Source of the DNA: Methylomicrobium agile
Lineage (GTDB): Bacteria; Pseudomonadota; Gammaproteobacteria; Methylococcales; Methylomonadaceae
Assembly (NCBI RefSeq): GCF_000733855.1
Contig: NZ_JPOJ01000001.1
Span: 3,055,001 to 3,119,000 of the forward strand
Direction: 5' to 3'
Length of the DNA: 64,000 nt
This document shows positions 55,997 through 64,000 of the stretch, one piece after another (the first letter of the stretch is position 1; every line of letters starts with the position of its first letter). A program made the position numbers and the translations under genes. Under the pieces are notes generated by a model, which worked only from the letters and a program-made list of their open reading frames with translations, ran no database searches and had not been told where the DNA came from.

Positions 55997-57471
55997 AACG
56001 GATTTTTCCAGGGCAGATAGACGATGAACCGGCTGCCTTTGCCGGCGGCGGTTTCGGCGGCGACAGTGCCGCCCATTTCGGTTACCAGCGTTTTGACTAC
56101 GGCCAGCCCGAGGCCGGTGCCGCCCTGTTTGCCGCGGGTGGTGAAGTAAGGTTCGAAGAGATGGGGGAGATGCTCCGGAGCAATGCCGGTCCCGGTATCG
56201 CGGACGGTCAGCCGGAGCGCCGTGACCGGCTTGTCGGCATAGGCGATCGCTCCCTGCGCCAGATCGATGCCGATCTCGCCCGGGCCGACGATGGCCGCCA
56301 GCGCGTTGGACAGCAGGTTCAACACGATCTGCTGGACGCCGTCTTTGTTGATCATCCCCAACGGCAGTGTTTCGGGATGGGTGTAAGTCATGGTCACTCC
56401 TTGTCGGCGCGCTTCGAAACCCAGCATGTCGATGACTTCCGCGACCGTCTGGATGACGTCGCATGGCACGGGTTCGGCGGGATGGCGCGGGGCAAATTCC
56501 AGCAGGCGCTGGACGATGCGGGTAATACGGTCGGTCTGGTCGACCAGAATATTGGCGATTCGCCGCACTTCTCCCGGATCGTCGCCGCCGTTTGCAAGCG
56601 CTCTTGCCCGGCCGTTGAGGATCTGCAAGGGCGATCCGATTTCATGGGCCAGCCCTGCCGACAGTTGGCCGATCGTGATCATTTTGTCGGCATTCTGCAA
56701 CGCGCGCTGGAGCTGCCGGCGTTGCTGGGTTTCGGTTTCGAGCCGGCAATGCGCCGAAAACAATTGGGCCGTCATCCGGTTGAATTCCTGCCTTACCGAC
56801 GCCAGCTCGTCGCTGCCGTTCACCGGCAAGGGTTTCGGCGGCTCCTTGCCGTTCCCGAAGGCAAGCATGGCCTGGCGCAGTTCCCGTAAAGGGCGGGAGA
56901 TGTAGATCTGGCCCAAAAAGAAGCAAAGGAGGGTGATAAATAAAATGAAAGAAAAAAAGGACACCGCGATATAGGTCTTCATGTCGCTCAAGTCCGCTCT
57001 CATTTTCTGCAGCGAGCGCACCAGAGCCAGATTGCCCGGCGGAATGGCCCCGGAATCCTTGCCGAAAGGCAAAGACACCACAAGAAAGTCGGGATCTTCG
57101 ACAGGAAAATAAAATTCTTTTCTTTCACCCTCAAGGGTGGTCTGGAAGAGGGTACGCTCTACGGGTTCCGGCCAAGCCAGCCCTTCCGCAGCCGAACGGA
57201 TGACGTTGCGGTTTCGAATATAGATGCGTACGTCGATGGAGGGCCTGAGCCGGTCTATTTGCTGCAACAGCGCCTGCACGTCTTCCGTTTGTTCATCCCG
57301 CAAGGCGTTTTCTACCGAAACGAGCAGGCTGTAGGCCAGCAAGCGCGTTTCCTGTTCGACTTCATCCCGCAAATTTTGCGATTCGGCCCGAAGCTGATAC
57401 GTCCCGTAGATGCCGAACACCATGAGAGACAGGGCAAACAGGGAGAGGGTCAATTTATAAATCACCGACAT
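55993..57471 (-). CDS. Membrane sensor histidine kinase
   Basis: 492 residues from ATG at 57471. There are two membrane helices (about 5-24 and 172-196) with a periplasmic sensor of about 145 residues between them. A HAMP domain, then a HisKA helix with His276 (AGLAHEIGSPLQ), then an HATPase domain (N box LNLLSNALAAI, DTGTGIAPEHL, GGTGLGLAVVKTL) follow. A longer start at 57513 would place an inverted repeat that looks like a regulator site (57494-57510) inside the gene, so I prefer 57471. Neither start has a clear ribosome-binding site. Confidence 0.9.
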   Translation of the reverse strand: MSVIYKLTLSLFALSLMVFGIYGTYQLRAESQNLRDEVEQETRLLAYSLLVSVENALRDEQTEDVQALLQQIDRLRPSIDVRIYIRNRNVIRSAAEGLAWPEPVERTLFQTTLEGERKEFYFPVEDPDFLVVSLPFGKDSGAIPPGNLALVRSLQKMRADLSDMKTYIAVSFFSFILFITLLCFFLGQIYISRPLRELRQAMLAFGNGKEPPKPLPVNGSDELASVRQEFNRMTAQLFSAHCRLETETQQRRQLQRALQNADKMITIGQLSAGLAHEIGSPLQILNGRARALANGGDDPGEVRRIANILVDQTDRITRIVQRLLEFAPRHPAEPVPCDVIQTVAEVIDMLGFEARRQGVTMTYTHPETLPLGMINKDGVQQIVLNLLSNALAAIVGPGEIGIDLAQGAIAYADKPVTALRLTVRDTGTGIAPEHLPHLFEPYFTTRGKQGGTGLGLAVVKTLVTEMGGTVAAETAAGKGSRFIVYLPWKNPL

Positions 57472-57493
57472 GGTGACGTATTTTGCGCCGCTT

Positions 57494-57510
57494 TGTTGCA
57501 AGACGCAACA
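57494..57510. promoter_or_regulatory. Candidate upstream activator site for the sigma-54 regulator
   Basis: TGTTGCAAGACGCAACA is a perfect 6-bp inverted repeat around 5 bases, centred about 108 bp upstream of the -12 element at 57610. Size, symmetry and distance fit an NtrC-family enhancer. Confidence 0.6.
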
Positions 57511-57548
57511 CATCGGTAAGCGAATAAAAAATTACTTCCAAGCAACCC

Positions 57549-57579
57549 CATGAAAACCCCATGAAAAACGGCATGAATT
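57549..57579 (+). repeat. Three helically phased CATGAA repeats
   Basis: CATGAA occurs at 57549, 57560 and 57572, that is 11 and 12 bp apart, on one face of the helix between the activator-site candidate and the sigma-54 promoter. Could be extra regulator or IHF contacts. Confidence 0.4.
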
Positions 57580-57595
57580 TATTTCCGGCTTAAGG

Positions 57596-57611
57596 CGGCA
57601 TGATCATTGCA
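57596..57611 (+). promoter_or_regulatory. Sigma-54 (-24/-12) promoter of the RND operon
   Basis: CGGCATGATCATTGCA matches the consensus TGGCACG-N4-TTGCA with both invariant GG and GC at exact spacing. Transcription would start near 57622, 25 bases before the adaptor start codon. Confidence 0.7.
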
Positions 57612-57646
57612 TAAATTTTAGGATTGCCAATGACATCCCTCTTTCA

Positions 57647-58756
57647 ATGAAAAACAGCCGAACCGCATTGCTCGCCCTGTGCCTGGCCTTGGCCTCCTGC
57701 ACTTCAGAAACGGAGACCGAAACTGCGGAATCCCGCGAAGTGATCCATCCGATGGTAAAAGACATCACCCGGAGCAGCGACTACGTCGCCGAAATTCAGT
57801 CGGTGAAGTATGTCGAAGTCCGCAGCAAAGTGAAAGGATACATCGACAACATTCATGTGGACGAAGGTCAGGCCGTCAACAAAGATCAATTATTGTTCAC
57901 GTTGAGCGCATTGGAGTTTGAAAAGGAGCTTCAAAAAGCGAATGCGGTCTATAAAAATACTCTGGCCGATTTGAAGGCGGCCAAGGTGGACTTAGCCAAT
58001 GTCAAGCTGCTGGCGGCCAAAAACATCGTGTCCGGGACCGAGCTCGAAGTCGCCCAGGCCAAAACCGAGGCCTTGGCGGCCGACGTGGAAGAGGCCAAGG
58101 CAAACAGCGAAAAAGCGGCTTTACACATTGCATTCACGCAAATCCGGGCGCCTTTCAACGGCACCATCAACCGCATACCGAACAAGGTCGGCAGCCTGAT
58201 TCTGGAAGGCGATATGCTGACCTCCATTTCCGACAACCGGGAAGTGTTCGCTTATTTCAATCTTTCCGAAATCGATTACCTCAATTACAGGACGAACGGG
58301 GAAAAGGAAATCAGTTCCGTCGGCTTGAAGCTCGCGAACAATGCGTCTTATGGTTACAGAGGGAAAATCGAAGCGATCGAAAGTGAATTCGACCGTTCGA
58401 CGGGTAACATCGCTTTCAGGGCCCGTTTTCCGAATCCGGACGGCCTGTTGAAACACGGAGCCAACGGCAAGGTCATTGTCGACGAACGGCTTAACAATGC
58501 GTTGCTGGTGCCGCAGAAGTCCACTTTCGAAATTCAGGACAAGATTTATTTGTTCGTGGTCGATAGCGAAGGGCGCCTGAAACAAAGAAACATCGTCCCG
58601 AAAATGCGTTTCGAAGATTTTTACGTCGTGGAATCCGGCCTGTCGGAAAACGAGTGGGTTCTCTTCGAAGGCGCCGGCGACGAAAGGGAGGGCAAGAAAA
58701 TCCGGCCCGTTCCCGTCGATCCGGCTGCAGTGATGCCGACAACCGGCAAGTTCTAA
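57647..58756 (+). CDS. RND efflux periplasmic adaptor lipoprotein
   Basis: 369 residues, membrane fusion protein. Lipobox LASC with Cys18. Lipoyl-type halves are at about 50-80 and 165-185 (FTQIRAPFNGTINRI) around an alpha hairpin (about 95-160, rich in Ala, Lys and Glu), followed by beta-barrel and membrane-proximal domains. It links the pump to the outer-membrane channel. First gene of a three-gene operon, behind a -24/-12 promoter. Confidence 0.93.
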   Translation: MKNSRTALLALCLALASCTSETETETAESREVIHPMVKDITRSSDYVAEIQSVKYVEVRSKVKGYIDNIHVDEGQAVNKDQLLFTLSALEFEKELQKANAVYKNTLADLKAAKVDLANVKLLAAKNIVSGTELEVAQAKTEALAADVEEAKANSEKAALHIAFTQIRAPFNGTINRIPNKVGSLILEGDMLTSISDNREVFAYFNLSEIDYLNYRTNGEKEISSVGLKLANNASYGYRGKIEAIESEFDRSTGNIAFRARFPNPDGLLKHGANGKVIVDERLNNALLVPQKSTFEIQDKIYLFVVDSEGRLKQRNIVPKMRFEDFYVVESGLSENEWVLFEGAGDEREGKKIRPVPVDPAAVMPTTGKF

Positions 58757-58775
58757 CCGACGGCAAGAAATCCTC

Positions 58776-61700
58776 ATGACCAGTAAATTCATTCATCGTC
58801 CGGTCCTGTCGATCGTGATCTCGATTCTGATTACGTTGATCGGCCTGTTGTCCTTGATCCGGCTGCCGGTGACGCAGTTTCCCGATATCGCCCCGCCCGA
58901 GGTCAACGTCACTACCCAATACACCGGCGCCAATGCGGAAGTCGTCGTCAAGGCGGTGATCACGCCGCTCGAGCGGGTGATTAACGGCGTACCGGGCATG
59001 GCCTATATGTCGTCCGTTTCCGGTAACGACGGCGCCGGCCAAATCCAGATTATTTTCAAGGCCGGGACCGACCCCGAGGTGGCGGCGGTCAATGTCCAGA
59101 ACCGGGTATCTTCCGCTTTGGACGAATTGCCCGCCGAAGCGATTAAAGCGGGCGTGATCGTCGAGAAAGTGCAAAACGCGATGCTGCTGTATATCAACAT
59201 ACTCAGCTCCGATCCGTCGCTGGACGAAAAATTCCTTTACAACTTTACCGACATCAACGTCTTAAAAGAGCTGAAAAGAATCGAGGGCGTGGGCTTCGCC
59301 GAAATATTGGGGTCCCGGGAATACGCCATGCGGGTCTGGCTCAAGCCCGACAAGATGCTGATGTACGGCATTTCGGCCGCCGAAATCATCGATACGCTCA
59401 AGGCGCAGAACGTCGAGGCGGCGCCCGGCAAAATCGGCGAAAGCTCGGGTAAAAAAGCCCAGGCGCTGCAATACGTTTTGAAGTACACGGGCAAGTTCAA
59501 CACCCGAAAAGCTTACGAAAACATCGTCCTGAAAAGCCGAGAGGACGGCGAAATTCTGCGGCTGAAGGACGTAGCCGAGATCGAATTCGATTCGCAGGAT
59601 TACAACGTCCTGTCGAAAGAAAACGGGCGGCCTTCCGCCGCGATTTTGCTGAAGCAGCGTCCGGGCAGCAATGCCAAGGAGGTGATCGAGCGGATCAAAA
59701 CCACGATGGCGACGATCAAATCGGCTTCTTTCCCGCCGGGCATGGACTATACGCTGAGTTACGACGTTTCCGAGTTTCTGGACGCTTCCATCCATGAAGT
59801 GATCAAAACCCTGGCCGAAGCTTTTTTGCTGGTCGCGTTGGTGGTGTTTGTCTTTTTACAGGATTTCCGTTCTACCGTCATTCCCATCTTCGCGGTGCCG
59901 GTATCGCTGATCGGCACGTTTTTCTTCATGCAGATGATGGGTTTTTCGCTGAACCTGATCACCTTGTTCGCGCTGGTGCTCGCGATCGGCATCGTGGTGG
60001 ACAATGCGATCGTGGTCATCGAGGCCGTGCACGCCAAGCTGGAACATGCGCGGATAGGGCCGCGTAAAGCTACGGAGCAGGCGATGCGCGAAATCAGCGG
60101 AGCGATCGTCGCGATCACGCTGGTGATGTCGGCGGTGTTCGTGCCGGTCGCTTTCATGGAGGGCCCGGAAGGCGTGTTTTTCCGACAGTTTTCGCTGACG
60201 ATGGCCTGTTCCATCGTGCTTTCCGGCATCACCGCGCTGACCCTGACTCCCGCGCTGTGCGCGGTGTTTCTTAAAAACGGCCATGACCCCGACCATCCGA
60301 AAAAATCCGGGGCCCACCGGTTTTTTACCCGCTTCAATGCCTGGTACGACGGGCTGTCCGAAAACTACCGGAAACTGGTGGGCGCGATCGCCGGCAGAAG
60401 GCTGGTCACGTTCGGGATATTGCTCGGTTTTTCCGCGGGCGCCGGCCTGATCGGCGCCCTGGTGCCTTCCGGCTTCATTCCCGAGGAAGACCAGGGGACG
60501 ATTTACGTCAATATCACCGCTCCGACGGGAGCGACGCTGGAACGCACCGAAAAAGCCTCGGACGCCGTGCAGCGGATCGCTTCGAGTCTGGCGGACGTGA
60601 ATTCGGTGTCCAGCTTGGCGGGATTCAGCCTGCTGTCCGAAGGCACGGGCGCCGTTTACGGCATGAATCTGATCAGTCTGAAAAACTGGGAACAACGCAG
60701 CGTTTCCGATAAGGAGATCATCCGCCTGCTCGAAGAAAAAACCCGGCATATCCAGGACGCCGGCATCGAGTTTTTCACGCCGCCGCCCGTGCCGGGTTAC
60801 GGCAATTCCAGCGGCTTCGAAATGCGCCTGCTGGACAAAACCGGCGAGGGCGACCTCCATCGCCTGCAGAAAACAGTCGACGCCTTCGTCGAGGAACTCA
60901 ACAAGCGGCCCGAGATCGTGAATGCCTTTACGACCTTCAACACCCGCTTTCCGCAATTCCTGCTGCATATCGACGGCGACAAGGCCGCGCAAAAAGGCAT
61001 TACCGCCGAGAATGCGATGAGCACCCTGCAAACCCTGATCGGCAGCGAATACGCGACCAATTTCATCCGTTTCGGCCAGATGTACAAAGTGATGGTGCAG
61101 GCGCTGCCCGAATACCGCGCCCAGCCCGACGACCTGATGAAGCTGTACATTAAAAACGATGCCGGGAACATGGTCCCTTTTTCGTCCTTTCTGCGCGTCG
61201 AAAAAGTCTACGGTCCGGAACAGGTGACGCGCTACAACATGTATCCCTCGGCGATGGTCAACGGACAGCCCGCGCCCGGGTACAGCAGCGGCCAGGCGAT
61301 CGCCGCGATCAAGGAAGTCGCCGCCACGAAACTTCCGAAAGGTTTCGGCTACGATTGGGCCGGCTCGTCGCGCGATCAGGCCCAGGCGGGCCATCAGGCG
61401 GTGTACATCTTTCTGATCTGCCTGTTGTTCGTGTACCTGCTGCTCGCGGCGCAATACGAAAGTTTCATCCTGCCGATGCCGGTGATCCTCTCCTTGCCGA
61501 CCGGCGTGTTCGGCGCCTTGTTTTTTCTGTGGCTGATGGGGCTGGAGAACAATATCTACGCGCAGATCGCGATGGTCATGCTGATCGGTATTCTCGGTAA
61601 GAACGCCATTCTGATCATCGAATTCGCGACCCTGAAGCACCGGCTCGGAAAAACGCCGTTCGAAGCAGCCATCGAGGCGGCGACGCTGCGTTTGCGTCCC

Positions 61701-61934
61701 ATCTTGATGACCTCCTTCGCCTTTATCGCCGGGCTCGTTCCGCTGATGTTCGCTTCCGGCGCGGGCAAGATCGGCAACAATACCATCGGCTCCGCGGCGG
61801 CGGGCGGCATGATTTTCGGAACGCTGTTCGGGGTGATCGTGATCCCCGGTTTGTATGTGGTGTTTGCAACCCTCGCCGATAAGCGCAATCCCGAAAAAAG
61901 AAAAGAAGAAATTGCCTACACCGAAACACTCTAA
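58776..61934 (+). CDS. RND efflux pump, HAE1 family
   Basis: Inner-membrane proton antiporter of 1052 residues with twelve helices and two large periplasmic loops. The proton-relay motif in helix 4 reads VVDNAIVVIEA, so the AcrB pair Asp407-Asp408 is Asp409-Asn410 here; the lysine of helix 10 is kept (ILGKNAILIIE). Likely exports hydrophobic drugs, dyes or solvents; the substrate is not predictable. It starts 19 bp after the adaptor gene. Confidence 0.94.
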   Translation: MTSKFIHRPVLSIVISILITLIGLLSLIRLPVTQFPDIAPPEVNVTTQYTGANAEVVVKAVITPLERVINGVPGMAYMSSVSGNDGAGQIQIIFKAGTDPEVAAVNVQNRVSSALDELPAEAIKAGVIVEKVQNAMLLYINILSSDPSLDEKFLYNFTDINVLKELKRIEGVGFAEILGSREYAMRVWLKPDKMLMYGISAAEIIDTLKAQNVEAAPGKIGESSGKKAQALQYVLKYTGKFNTRKAYENIVLKSREDGEILRLKDVAEIEFDSQDYNVLSKENGRPSAAILLKQRPGSNAKEVIERIKTTMATIKSASFPPGMDYTLSYDVSEFLDASIHEVIKTLAEAFLLVALVVFVFLQDFRSTVIPIFAVPVSLIGTFFFMQMMGFSLNLITLFALVLAIGIVVDNAIVVIEAVHAKLEHARIGPRKATEQAMREISGAIVAITLVMSAVFVPVAFMEGPEGVFFRQFSLTMACSIVLSGITALTLTPALCAVFLKNGHDPDHPKKSGAHRFFTRFNAWYDGLSENYRKLVGAIAGRRLVTFGILLGFSAGAGLIGALVPSGFIPEEDQGTIYVNITAPTGATLERTEKASDAVQRIASSLADVNSVSSLAGFSLLSEGTGAVYGMNLISLKNWEQRSVSDKEIIRLLEEKTRHIQDAGIEFFTPPPVPGYGNSSGFEMRLLDKTGEGDLHRLQKTVDAFVEELNKRPEIVNAFTTFNTRFPQFLLHIDGDKAAQKGITAENAMSTLQTLIGSEYATNFIRFGQMYKVMVQALPEYRAQPDDLMKLYIKNDAGNMVPFSSFLRVEKVYGPEQVTRYNMYPSAMVNGQPAPGYSSGQAIAAIKEVAATKLPKGFGYDWAGSSRDQAQAGHQAVYIFLICLLFVYLLLAAQYESFILPMPVILSLPTGVFGALFFLWLMGLENNIYAQIAMVMLIGILGKNAILIIEFATLKHRLGKTPFEAAIEAATLRLRPILMTSFAFIAGLVPLMFASGAGKIGNNTIGSAAAGGMIFGTLFGVIVIPGLYVVFATLADKRNPEKRKEEIAYTETL

Positions 61935-61936
61935 AA

Positions 61937-63373
61937 ATGAAATTGAAATGTCGAATTTTTTCCCGCACGGTCCTGTGTTTAGTGATTTCGGCGGCCACCG
62001 GTTGCGGAACGCTCAATACCGACCTGTCCGTTCCGGAAAAGGAAATCCCCAAAACCTTTCCGAACCCAAAAGGCGATGCCACGATCGCCGGCATCGACTG
62101 GCGCCAATACTTCACCGACCCGCTGCTGGTCGAGCTGATCGATACCGCGGTACGCAATAACCTCGATTTGCAAATCGCCCTGCAACGCATCGAGATGTCG
62201 CGTTCCAGCGTGAAGCTGGCGAACGGCGCGCTGCTTCCGAAAGTGGGCCTGAACGTGGGCGGCGGGGTGCGGAAATTCGGGCTGTACACGATGGACGGGG
62301 CGGGAAACGCGTCCACCTATATCACGCCCGGCCAAATCGTTCCGGAAAATTTAACCGATATCTTCCTGGGGCTGCAGGCGTCCTGGGAAGTGGATGTTTG
62401 GGGCAAGTTGCGGAACCAGCGCAAGGCCGCCATTTCGCAATACCTGGCCAGCGTGGAAGGGAGCCGGTTCGTGATTTCTAACTTGGTCGCCGATGTGGCG
62501 ATCCATTACAACGAATTGCTGGCGCTGGACAACGAACTGGACATTATTCGGCAGACGCTCCGGAAACAGCAGGAGGCGCTGGAGGTGATCAAGCTCCAGA
62601 AAGAAACCGGCCGCGCCAACGAATTGGCCGTGCAGCAATTCAGCGCCCAGTTGCTCAATTCCGAGGTGCTTGAAAAACAGACGCTGCAGCGCATCACCGA
62701 AACCGAAAACAGGATCAACTTTCTGCTCGGGCGCTATCCGCAGCCCCTGCCGCGAAACAAAGACGTTTTGTTCCAGGCCGTTTCCCGGCAGATTTTGGCG
62801 GGCATTCCTTCGCAACTGCTGGAAAACCGCCCCGACATCCGCGCGGCCGAATTCGAGATCGAGGCCAGCAAGTTCGATCTGAAGGCGGCGAAGGCGGCTT
62901 TCTATCCGAATTTCAACATCACCGCGACGCTGGGCTTTCAGGCCTTCAATCCGGAATTTCTGTTTCAGTCGCCGGCCTCGCTCGCCTATTCGCTGATGGG
63001 GACCCTGGTGGCGCCGCTGATCAACATGAATGCGCTGAAAGCCCAGTTCAATACCGCCAAGGCCAATCAGTTGACCGCCATGTACAACTACCAGAAAACC
63101 ATTTTGAACGGCTATGTCGAAGTGGCGAATCAGCTCTCCAATCTCCGGAATCTGCAACGCATGCAAGAGTTGAAAAAGCAGCAGAGCGAAACGCTGCAAA
63201 AGTCCGTCGATACCTCCAAGGAGCTTTATAGGTCCGCGCGGGCAACCTATCTGGAAGTCCTGATCGCGCAGCAGAACGCTTTGCAGGCCAATCTCGAATT
63301 AATCGACGTGATCAAACAGGAACGGCTGTCGACTGTCAATATTTACCGGGCATTGGGCGGCGGCTGGCGATAA
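61937..63373 (+). CDS. Outer-membrane efflux channel lipoprotein (NodT/OprM type)
   Basis: 478 residues, TolC-like. Lipobox AATGC with Cys23. Two outer-membrane-factor repeats are visible (ASWEVDVWGKLRNQRKAAI and LLENRPDIRAAEFEIEASK) with long alpha-helical barrels. It completes the tripartite pump. Start 2 bp after the pump stop. Confidence 0.94.
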   Translation: MKLKCRIFSRTVLCLVISAATGCGTLNTDLSVPEKEIPKTFPNPKGDATIAGIDWRQYFTDPLLVELIDTAVRNNLDLQIALQRIEMSRSSVKLANGALLPKVGLNVGGGVRKFGLYTMDGAGNASTYITPGQIVPENLTDIFLGLQASWEVDVWGKLRNQRKAAISQYLASVEGSRFVISNLVADVAIHYNELLALDNELDIIRQTLRKQQEALEVIKLQKETGRANELAVQQFSAQLLNSEVLEKQTLQRITETENRINFLLGRYPQPLPRNKDVLFQAVSRQILAGIPSQLLENRPDIRAAEFEIEASKFDLKAAKAAFYPNFNITATLGFQAFNPEFLFQSPASLAYSLMGTLVAPLINMNALKAQFNTAKANQLTAMYNYQKTILNGYVEVANQLSNLRNLQRMQELKKQQSETLQKSVDTSKELYRSARATYLEVLIAQQNALQANLELIDVIKQERLSTVNIYRALGGGWR

Positions 63374-63744
63374 TCGCGTCAAGCGCCGGCAGGATCTGGC
63401 GGCACCCTGCCCAGGCGCCTCCGGGTTTCATGCGTGCCGTTCATTATTAAACGGTGTTTTTTCGAATTCATGGTTTTTTCAAACCATTGTCCTTTGATGA
63501 ATATCTTCTAAGATTTGTGTAAATAACTGTTTTTAAAAGGTATATTATGCAAATGGTTTCTGGCATTAGAATTGCTTACGTTTTAGGTTTATACAGAGCT
63601 CCGCCCGAATCTTCGAATTTTAATCGACCTTGGTTATGCGCATACCCTGAGCGGGACACGGTTGATAACCCCGTTTCCCACGTTTGAAGACCTATCGCCA
63701 GCATAAAATCATCGTCTGTGTTCGCGCGATTCCAAACGTTACGA

Positions 63745-63762
63745 ACGGGATAAATATCCCGT
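63745..63762. repeat. 18-bp perfect palindrome
   Basis: ACGGGATAAATATCCCGT: 8-bp arms around two bases, 24 bp before the larger element. Confidence 0.8.
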
Positions 63763-63785
63763 CCGGCATCGGTATCTTACAGGTT

Positions 63786-63949
63786 CAGCCCCGTAGGGTA
63801 CGCTGTGCGTACCTTTCGACATTGACGGTACGCACTCGGCAATTGCTCCTGCATTGCTCTCGATCGCGTGTTCCCGACGCGATCTACCTTCCCCATCCCT
63901 GGGGTCGTACCTCCTGCATCCCTGCAGTCGAGCGTACCCTACGGGGCTG
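63786..63949. repeat. 164-bp nested palindromic element (MITE-like)
   Basis: Perfect 18-bp outer arms are CAGCCCCGTAGGGTACGC (63786-63803) and its complement at 63932-63949. Inside are two further hairpins: GTGCGTACC/GGTACGCAC (63805-63835) and GATCGCGT/ACGCGATC (63862-63884). Length and design resemble 18804-18969 and 24121-24273. Confidence 0.85.
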
Positions 63950-64000
63950 GCTGGACTTAACGGCAGGGCGCCCTTCAGACGGTGAGGACTTCCCTATTCG

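Larger units (their letters stand above)
63374..64000. other. Gene-free region with palindromic repeats
   Basis: 627 bp to the window end with no supported gene. The first 370 bp is unremarkable; from 63745 on it is dominated by the repeats listed separately. Confidence 0.6.

Overview
The window comes from a gammaproteobacterial (type I) methanotroph, most likely Methylomonadaceae. The main reason is a complete particulate-monooxygenase-type operon in the order A-B-C (4980 to 2103, minus strand). That is the order of the pxm (pXMO) operon, not the usual pmoCAB. An NAD-dependent formate dehydrogenase operon (the last step of methane oxidation) and otherwise typical gammaproteobacterial housekeeping genes agree with this. 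No rRNA, tRNA or CRISPR array was found.

Layout. 1-713: 3' part of an IS5-family element. 866-7298: pxmABC with an overlapping MFS transporter gene, a divergent LysR regulator, and a major-royal-jelly/yellow-like secreted protein. A 43-bp sequence block is shared by the pxm/LysR intergenic region and the region upstream of the yellow-like gene. 7930-18786: rlmH-maf-rng-yhdP-nitrilase-bamC-tldD-pmbA, mostly overlapping or tightly spaced. 18972-21111: pyrD and thiO on the minus strand. 21952-23647: an outer-membrane barrel protein and a START-like protein, convergent around a terminator. 23900-24280: an IS5 relic and a palindromic element. 24398-32492 (minus): fdsG-fdsB-fdsA-fdhD-fdsD, preceded by an aminotransferase gene and mobA. 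fdsB carries a one-base frameshift in a homopolymer.

32533-39275: a DUF302 lipoprotein, then sufT-yciK-gph-ubiG-mtaD (minus) facing mtnA-cysZ (plus); the gph-ubiG-mtaD-mtnA block is also kept together in Pseudomonas. 39456-40785: an H-NS-like protein and a DUF2914 protein. 40964-46489: sucA-sucB-lpd. This Lpd has lost the first cysteine of its redox disulfide. 46518-53147: a membrane protein of unknown function, a methyltransferase, a glucan phosphorylase and a LonB-like protease. 53333-54591: cbpA-cbpM. 54644-63373: a sigma-54 two-component system divergent from an RND efflux operon (adaptor, pump, outer-membrane lipoprotein). The spacer has a -24/-12 promoter and an upstream inverted repeat. 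63374-64000: nested palindromic repeats only.

Functionally the window joins one-carbon oxidation (pXMO, formate dehydrogenase and its cofactor genes), central carbon metabolism (2-oxoglutarate dehydrogenase, glucan phosphorylase), envelope assembly and efflux. Several families of palindromic intergenic repeats and IS remains indicate a repeat-rich genome.
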